Shown piece after piece: positions 59,207 through 64,000 of a DNA stretch of 64,000 nt. Position 1 is the stretch's first letter; each line of letters starts with the position of its first letter. A model generated the notes under the pieces. It searched no databases. It was not told the DNA's origin and saw only the letters and a program-made list of their open reading frames with translations. Source of the stretch: Scleromatobacter humisilvae (GTDB taxonomy: Bacteria; Pseudomonadota; Gammaproteobacteria; Burkholderiales; Burkholderiaceae_C); assembly GCF_023231945.1 (NCBI RefSeq), contig NZ_JAJLJH010000001.1:1488001-1552000 (forward strand). The letters run 5' to 3'. A program made the position numbers and the translations under genes.

Positions 59207-60061
59207 ATGGACGATCACGACAAGGGCCTCGCCCACGACCTCGACACCCTCGGACGCCGCCGCGTCCTGCTTGGCGCCGCCGGCCTGGCCGCGACCACGC
59301 TGCTGACCGTGTGGGGCTGCGGCGGGGGCGGCGATTCGACCGGACAGGCCGGCAGTGCGTCGAGCTCCGGCAGCTCGTCGGGGTCGTCGGGCGGCAGCGG
59401 CTCGACCTCCACCGGCACCTGCGCCGTCAGCGCCGAGGAGACGCAGGGCCCGTTCCCCGCCGACGGCTCCAACACGATCAACGGCACGGTGTCGAACGCG
59501 CTGGCGCTGACCGGCATCGTGCGCAGCGACATCCGCTCGAGCTTCGGCAGCTTGAGCGGCACCGCGGCCGGCGTGCCGACCACGCTGACGCTCACGCTGG
59601 TCAACGTCAACGACAGTTGCGCGGTGCTGTCCGGCTACGCGATCTACGTCTGGCACTGCGACCGCGACGGCGAGTACTCGCTGTACGGCGTCACCGACCA
59701 GAACTACCTGCGCGGCGTGCAGGAGACCGACGCCAGCGGCACGGTCACGTTCACGACGATCTTCCCGGCCTGCTATTCGGGCCGCATGCCGCACATCCAC
59801 ATCGAGGTGTACCGCAGCGAGACCACGGCCACGTCGTACACCAACAAGCTGAAGACGACGCAGCTCGCGTTCCCGGTCGACGTCTGCGAGACGATCTATT
59901 CGACGGCCGCCGGCTACAGCCAGAGCGTGACCAACCTGGCGCAGATCAGCTTCGCGACGGACATGGTGTTCTCCGACGGCACGGCGACGGAGATGTCGAC
60001 CGTCACCGGCAGCGTCGCCGACGGCTACACCGTGTCGCTGCAGGTGGGGATCTCGGTCTGA
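59207..60061 (+). CDS. exported intradiol ring-cleavage dioxygenase-like protein
   Basis: The 284-residue protein has a twin-arginine-type N-terminus (GRRRVLLGAAGLAATTLL), a near-lipobox Cys38, a Ser/Gly linker (about 44-70), then a dioxygenase beta-sandwich. The iron-site pattern is visible: AIYVWHCDRDGEYSLYG, NYLRGVQETDASG, and CYSGRMPHIHIEVY with two histidines and tyrosines of the intradiol type. Such exported relatives are often annotated as dioxygenases of unknown substrate. AAGGA precedes the ATG. It lies 124 bases after the hybrid kinase gene, in which a perfect-arm palindrome (59086-59101) may be a terminator or operator. Confidence 0.85.
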   Translation: MDDHDKGLAHDLDTLGRRRVLLGAAGLAATTLLTVWGCGGGGDSTGQAGSASSSGSSSGSSGGSGSTSTGTCAVSAEETQGPFPADGSNTINGTVSNALALTGIVRSDIRSSFGSLSGTAAGVPTTLTLTLVNVNDSCAVLSGYAIYVWHCDRDGEYSLYGVTDQNYLRGVQETDASGTVTFTTIFPACYSGRMPHIHIEVYRSETTATSYTNKLKTTQLAFPVDVCETIYSTAAGYSQSVTNLAQISFATDMVFSDGTATEMSTVTGSVADGYTVSLQVGISV

Positions 60062-60095
60062 GCGCCACCCACGCCGGCTGCCGCAGAATGCGTGG

Positions 60096-61325
60096 ATGAC
60101 GATGGGCGCGCGCATGAAGGCACTGCTGGCGGACACGCTGTTCAAGCGGCTGTTCGCGCTGATGTGGCTGGCGCTGGTCGTCAGCCACGCGGTGGCGTTC
60201 CTCGTCGTCACGCGAAATGGCGGCGGCGGTGGGCGGCTGCCGACGTTTCCGTCGCTGCCGCCGTTCTCGTTCTCGCAACCCGCCGCATCGCCCGCGAGCG
60301 CGACGCGCATGCCGCCCGCGCCGCCGGACTGGCGCAACGGCCCCAACGGCCCCAACGGCCCCGGCGGCATGGACGGCCCGCATGGACCCGCCGGGCCGCC
60401 GCCGTTTCCCGGCCAGCGCGGCTTCGGCGCGCCGCCGATCCCGCAAGGCGGCGGACTGCCCGGGTCCGCCGCGCTGCTCGACTACGGCATCCGCCTGCTG
60501 ATCATCGGCCTGGCGGCGTGGTTCGGCGCGCGCTGGCTTTCGGCGCCGATGCGCCGGCTGCAGGCGGCGTCGCGCACGCTGGGCCAGTCGCTGGCGCGCA
60601 ACGAGGCGCCGCCACAGGTCGACGAGCGCGCCGGCACGGTGGAGGTGCGCGAGGCGGCGCACGTGTTCAACGAGATGTCGCGCCAGCTCAGCGACCAGGT
60701 GCACTCGCGCGCGCTGCTGGTCGCGGCAATCTCGCACGACCTGCGCACGCCGCTGACGCGCATCCGCATGCGGCTGGAGTCGAGCGAGACCGATCCGCTC
60801 ACCGCGCGCTCGATCGCCGACATCCACGAGATGGACGACCTGATCGAATCCGCGCTGGAGGTGTTCCGCGGCACCGGCGGCCACGAGGAGGCGAGCCAGG
60901 TGACCGACGTCAACGCGCTGGTGCAGGCCATCGTCGACGACCTCGCCGACCTCGGCCAGCCGGTGAGCGTGCAGGGCGAGCCGGCGCCGGCGCCGGTGCA
61001 GTCGGCCGGGCTGCGGCGGGTCGTCTCCAACCTGATCAACAACGCGCTGCGCTACGGCCAGCGTGCCGACATCAGCGTGCGGGTGCACGGCGACGCGGTG
61101 CACATCGTGATCGACGACCAGGGTCCCGGCATTCCGGAGGCGCAGCTCGACGCGGTGATGCAGCCGTTCTACCGCCTCGAAAGCTCACGCAGCCGGCTTA
61201 CCGGCGGCAGCGGCCTCGGCTTGTACATCGCGCGCGACCTGATCGCGCGGCAGGGTGGCGTGCTGACGCTGGAAAACCACGCCGAGGGCGGACTGCGCGC
61301 GACGATCGCATTGAAGCGGGCGTAG
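60096..61325 (+). CDS. EnvZ/RstB-like sensor histidine kinase with collagen-like periplasmic segment
   Basis: The 409-residue kinase has membrane helix 1 at about 18-38 and a periplasmic stretch (39-125) that is almost entirely Gly/Pro, including the collagen-like GPNGPNGPGGMDGPHGPAGP. Helix 2 (129-147), a HAMP domain (148-200), HisKA with His214 in ISHDLRTPLTR, and HATPase (NLINNALRYG, DDQGPGI, GSGLGLYIARDL) follow. The disordered periplasmic linker replaces a normal sensor domain, so sensing is unclear. The probable partner regulator is the convergent gene 61330-62043; the stops are four bases apart. Confidence 0.88.
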   Translation: MTMGARMKALLADTLFKRLFALMWLALVVSHAVAFLVVTRNGGGGGRLPTFPSLPPFSFSQPAASPASATRMPPAPPDWRNGPNGPNGPGGMDGPHGPAGPPPFPGQRGFGAPPIPQGGGLPGSAALLDYGIRLLIIGLAAWFGARWLSAPMRRLQAASRTLGQSLARNEAPPQVDERAGTVEVREAAHVFNEMSRQLSDQVHSRALLVAAISHDLRTPLTRIRMRLESSETDPLTARSIADIHEMDDLIESALEVFRGTGGHEEASQVTDVNALVQAIVDDLADLGQPVSVQGEPAPAPVQSAGLRRVVSNLINNALRYGQRADISVRVHGDAVHIVIDDQGPGIPEAQLDAVMQPFYRLESSRSRLTGGSGLGLYIARDLIARQGGVLTLENHAEGGLRATIALKRA

Positions 61326-61329
61326 CGCC

Positions 61330-62043
61330 CTACTTCACTTCCGCATCGAAGATGTAGCCCTCGCCGCGGATCGTGCAGATCAGCTGCTCGCCGTCCTGCG
61401 CCGCCGACAGCTTCTGGCGCAGGCGCGACACCGCGAGGTCGATCGCCCGGTCGGCCACGACGACGCCCTGGCCGCGCGTCGCATCGAGGAGCTGGTCGCG
61501 CGTGAGCACGCGGCGCGGGCGTTCGACGAAGGCGCTGAGCAGGCGGTACTCGGCGCTCGAGAGCGGCACGACGACCTGCTGCGGCGACACCAGTTGCCGC
61601 TTGAGGCGATCGAAGCGCCAGCCCGCGAATTCGACCGTGCCGTCGCCGCCGCGATCGCCCGCCGGCGCGGATCGTCGACGCAGCACCGCCTTGATGCGCG
61701 CCACGAGCTCGCGCGGCTCGAAGGGCTTGGCGACGTAGTCGTCGGCGCCCAGCTCCAGCCCCAGCACGCGGCTGTGCGGATCGCCCTGGGCCGTCAGCAT
61801 GATCACCGGCAGGTCGGCCGTCTCGGGGCGCTGGCGCAGCGCGGCGCAGATCGCGAGGCCGTCGCCATCGGGCAGCATCACGTCGAGGATCAGCATGTCG
61901 ACGCCGCCCTGCGACAGCGCCGCACGCATCTGCGCGGCGCTCGCCGCGGCCACCGTGTCGAAGCCGAAACGGCGCAGGTAGTCGCACACGGATTGCAGCA
62001 GTTCGGGGTCGTCGTCGACGACGAGGCAGCGCGTGATGGCCAT
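61330..62043 (-). CDS. OmpR-family response regulator
   Basis: The 237-residue regulator has a receiver domain (1-118) with the acidic pair Asp10-Asp11-Asp12, phospho-acceptor Asp54 in ILDVMLPDG and the lysine in YVAKPFEPRE, and an OmpR-type winged-helix domain (about 140-237) ending ICTIRGEGYIFD. The neighbouring kinase faces it tail to tail, an arrangement far less common than an operon. I use the ATG at 62043. A 13-base-pair hairpin lies just upstream (62087-62124). Confidence 0.92.
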   Translation of the reverse strand: MAITRCLVVDDDPELLQSVCDYLRRFGFDTVAAASAAQMRAALSQGGVDMLILDVMLPDGDGLAICAALRQRPETADLPVIMLTAQGDPHSRVLGLELGADDYVAKPFEPRELVARIKAVLRRRSAPAGDRGGDGTVEFAGWRFDRLKRQLVSPQQVVVPLSSAEYRLLSAFVERPRRVLTRDQLLDATRGQGVVVADRAIDLAVSRLRQKLSAAQDGEQLICTIRGEGYIFDAEVK

Positions 62044-62086
62044 CGTGTGCGCAAAGGTACCACGCCGCATCGCAGGGCGGACGTGA

Positions 62087-62124
62087 CGGCGCCTCCTGCC
62101 GCATCGCTGCCGCAGGAGGCGCCG
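62087..62124 (-). terminator. 13-bp stem hairpin between the DUF3309 gene and the regulator gene
   Basis: Arms 62087-62099 and 62112-62124 are perfect reverse complements with a 12-base loop. It follows the DUF3309 stop (62146) by 21 bases on that strand. No T-run is present, so termination efficiency is uncertain. Confidence 0.5.
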
Positions 62125-62145
62125 GGGAAACGAACGATCAGGCGG

Positions 62146-62301
62146 CTAGATGCGACCGGTCAGCAGCAGGATCAGCAGGATGACGACCAGCAGGCCGAAC
62201 ACGCCGGTGGGCGCGTAGCCCCAGCTGCGGCTGTAGTTCCAGGTCGGCAGGGCGCCGAGCAGCATCAGGACGAGAACGACAAGAAGAATGGTGCCAAGCA
62301 T
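62146..62301 (-). CDS. DUF3309-type hydrophobic mini-protein
   Basis: This 51-residue gene is too short for most ORF filters. The product is nearly all membrane helix: [20 protein letters not shown], then [15 protein letters not shown], then [15 protein letters not shown]. The GALPTWxYSxxWGYxPsG pattern is the mark of DUF3309 proteins, often stress-induced and of unknown function. GAGGAG precedes the ATG. It is monocistronic in appearance, upstream of the response regulator. Confidence 0.85.
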   Translation of the reverse strand: MLGTILLVVLVLMLLGALPTWNYSRSWGYAPTGVFGLLVVILLILLLTGRI

Positions 62302-62500
62302 GGAATGCTCCTCAGGGATGGTGTGGGCCGGTCGGACGTGCGCCGGGGGTACGGAGCAGACTCAGCAATCCACGGACCAGGGTCGTCCACCCTGTGCTGC
62401 GGCGCGGGCCGCGCGTACGCAGTTTCCCTCACGCCAAGGCCGAGCAAAAGCGTGGCGATGGGTACAGAATGCCGTGGGACAAGAACAAGGAGACACACGA

Positions 62501-63808
62501 ATGGATGCAGTCGCGAGCGGAACCATCGGCCACTACACCTTCGCGGAGAAACGCAAGCGCATCTTCGCGATCATGGCGGCCTCGTCGGGCAACCTGGTCG
62601 AGTGGTTCGACTTCTATGTCTACGCGTTCACGGCGATCTACTTCGCGCCGTCGTTCTTCCCGAAGTCGGACGAGACGGTGCAGTTGCTGCAGGCCGCCGC
62701 CGTCTTCGCCATCGGCTTCCTGATGCGCCCGATCGGCGGCTGGATGTTCGGCAAGATCGCCGACCGCCGCGGCCGCAAGACTTCGCTGGTGATCTCCGTC
62801 GTGATGATGTGCGGCGGCTCGCTGCTGATCGCGATCCTGCCCACGTACTCGCAGATCGGCCTGGTCGCGCCGCTGCTGTTGCTGCTCGCGCGCATGGTGC
62901 AGGGCCTGTCGGTGGGCGGCGAGTACGGCGCCACGGCCACCTACCTCAGCGAGGTCGCGCTGCGCGGCCAGCGCGGCTTCTTCTCGTCGTTCCAGTACGT
63001 CACGCTGATCGGCGGACAGCTGCTCGCGGTGCTGGTCATCTTCCTGATGCAGCAGTTCCTCGACGAGCCGGCGCTGAAGGCGTACGGCTGGCGCATCCCG
63101 TTCGTGATCGGCGCGGTCACCGCCGTCATCGCGATGCTGCTGCGCCGCACGCTGCACGAGACGGCGTCCGAGACGGACCTGCAAAGCAAGGAGGCCGGCA
63201 GCTTCTCGGTGATCTGGCGCGACCACCGCGCCGCCTTCCTCACGGTGCTGGGCTACACCGCCGGCGGCTCGCTGATCTTCTACACGTACACCACGTACAT
63301 GCAGAAGTACCTGATCACCACGGCGCACATGCCCAAGACGACGGCCACCAACATCTCGCTGGTCACGCTGTTCGTCTACATGTGCATGCAGCCGCTGTTC
63401 GGCGCGCTGTCCGACCGCATCGGCCGGCGCGCGTCGATGATGTGGTTCGGCGGGCTGGGGACGCTGCTGACGGTGCCGCTGATGACGGCCATCGGCTCGG
63501 CCGGCAGCCCGGTGACGGCGGGCGTGCTGATCTGCATCGCGCTGGCCATCGTGAGCCTGTACACGTCGGTGTCGGCCATCGTGAAGGCCGAGATGTTCCC
63601 GGCCCAGGTGCGCGCGCTGGGCGTGGGCGTCGGCTACGCGATCTCGAACGCCCTGTTCGGCGGCTCGGCCGAGTTCGTGGCGTTGCAGTTGAAGGACTGG
63701 AAGGTCGAGTCGGCCTTCTTCTGGTACGTCACCTTCATGATGGCCATCGTGTTCCTGGTCAGCATGCGCCTGCCCAGGCACGCGAGCTACCTGCACACCG
63801 ATCACTGA
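62501..63808 (+). CDS. KgtP-like MHS-family transporter
   Basis: The 435-residue major facilitator has 12 predicted membrane helices and the metabolite:H+ symporter signatures. These include [17 protein letters not shown] at the start, [21 protein letters not shown] after helix 2, [19 protein letters not shown] in helix 4, and [20 protein letters not shown] in the second half. The best match by pattern is alpha-ketoglutarate permease KgtP; citrate, shikimate or proline/betaine are other possibilities. AAGGAG precedes the ATG. It lies 199 bases from the divergent DUF3309 gene. Confidence 0.9.
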   Translation: MDAVASGTIGHYTFAEKRKRIFAIMAASSGNLVEWFDFYVYAFTAIYFAPSFFPKSDETVQLLQAAAVFAIGFLMRPIGGWMFGKIADRRGRKTSLVISVVMMCGGSLLIAILPTYSQIGLVAPLLLLLARMVQGLSVGGEYGATATYLSEVALRGQRGFFSSFQYVTLIGGQLLAVLVIFLMQQFLDEPALKAYGWRIPFVIGAVTAVIAMLLRRTLHETASETDLQSKEAGSFSVIWRDHRAAFLTVLGYTAGGSLIFYTYTTYMQKYLITTAHMPKTTATNISLVTLFVYMCMQPLFGALSDRIGRRASMMWFGGLGTLLTVPLMTAIGSAGSPVTAGVLICIALAIVSLYTSVSAIVKAEMFPAQVRALGVGVGYAISNALFGGSAEFVALQLKDWKVESAFFWYVTFMMAIVFLVSMRLPRHASYLHTDH

Positions 63809-63847
63809 GCGTTCCCGCGTGCGTCACGCGCGCGAGGCATCCCGGTG

Positions 63848-64000
63848 TCAGGTCCGCGCGACGAATGCGGTGCACCACGCCTTGGCCAGCACGGCCTTGC
63901 CGGGATAGAGCGGGCACGGGCCCTGCGCATCGCCGACCTTGCCCTGGAACAGCGCGCAGCCGCTGCAGGCCTGGCCCGCGACGTACTTGGGCGCCTTGGC
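63848..64000 (-). CDS. high-potential iron-sulfur protein (HiPIP), C-terminal fragment
   Basis: The gene runs off the window; 50 codons are visible, ending at TGA 63848-63850. The four cluster cysteines have HiPIP spacing: CSGC (two cysteines), then GPCPLYPGKAV, then AWCTAFV. HiPIPs are small periplasmic electron carriers, in photosynthetic and other Burkholderiales feeding cytochrome reaction centres or oxidases. The signal peptide lies outside the window. The preceding transporter gene is convergent, with a 39-base gap. Confidence 0.9.
   Translation of the reverse strand, partial: AKAPKYVAGQACSGCALFQGKVGDAQGPCPLYPGKAVLAKAWCTAFVART

Overview
The window is about 64 kb of very GC-rich, densely packed bacterial chromosome. 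Gene families and gene order point to a betaproteobacterium of the order Burkholderiales, probably near Rubrivivax, Leptothrix or Roseateles. Supporting signs are the folM-like/folB/ttcA string, the purE-purK-tsaC string, fba/pyk/pgk close to purC, def-fmt-LysM-dprA-smg, and yajC-secD-secF. The organism assignment is inference from these families and their order, not from a search. I see no rRNA, tRNA, CRISPR array, insertion sequence or prophage. Most of the window is core housekeeping DNA.

Layout. 1-7.5 kb: the 3' end of cca, a cysteine hydrolase, an AhpD-like protein and a MidA methyltransferase. Then come a pterin/tRNA operon (folM-like, folB, ttcA), a DUF4136 lipoprotein and glmU. 7.6-11.4 kb: a minus-strand operon tsaB-rimI-uracil-DNA glycosylase (t6A tRNA modification, protein acetylation, DNA repair), divergent from dacB. 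11.4-14.6 kb: an outer-membrane/lipoprotein group with OmpW and two SGNH-type lipoproteins; the second has lost the usual nucleophile serine. 14.6-21.5 kb: purE-purK-tsaC, purC and fba, with a CnoX-like thioredoxin-TPR chaperone and an unknown TPR protein between purE and purC.

21.7-27.7 kb is the most unusual region. Four genes sit between fba and pyk: a small basic protein, two different TPR proteins with O-GlcNAc-transferase (SPINDLY-type) catalytic domains, and between them a protein combining a winged helix, a GHKL ATPase and a STAS-like (DUF4325) domain. I regard this as a candidate glycosylation/regulatory module.

27.8-43.6 kb: pyk, pgk, AzlC/AzlD amino-acid exporter, def-fmt, a LysM protein, dprA and smg (apparently leaderless). 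A DUF1631 protein with a giant Gly/Gln/Tyr-rich linker follows, then yajC-secD-secF. 43.8-53.6 kb: a degenerate GGDEF protein with an intact-looking I-site, mtfA, a pirin, a Cys/Met PLP enzyme, a divergent AraC-SDR pair, acnA, and arfB coupled to an unknown gene. 53.6-64 kb: an RlmN/Cfr-type radical SAM enzyme, a CsgG-like two-gene unit, a hybrid histidine kinase, an exported intradiol-dioxygenase-like protein, a convergent sensor kinase/response regulator pair, a DUF3309 mini-protein, a KgtP-like transporter and the end of a HiPIP gene.

How they work together: many neighbours overlap by 1-4 bases (ATGA or TGATG), which implies translational coupling within small operons. Several intergenic hairpins act as likely terminators, and one lies directly against the glmU start codon.
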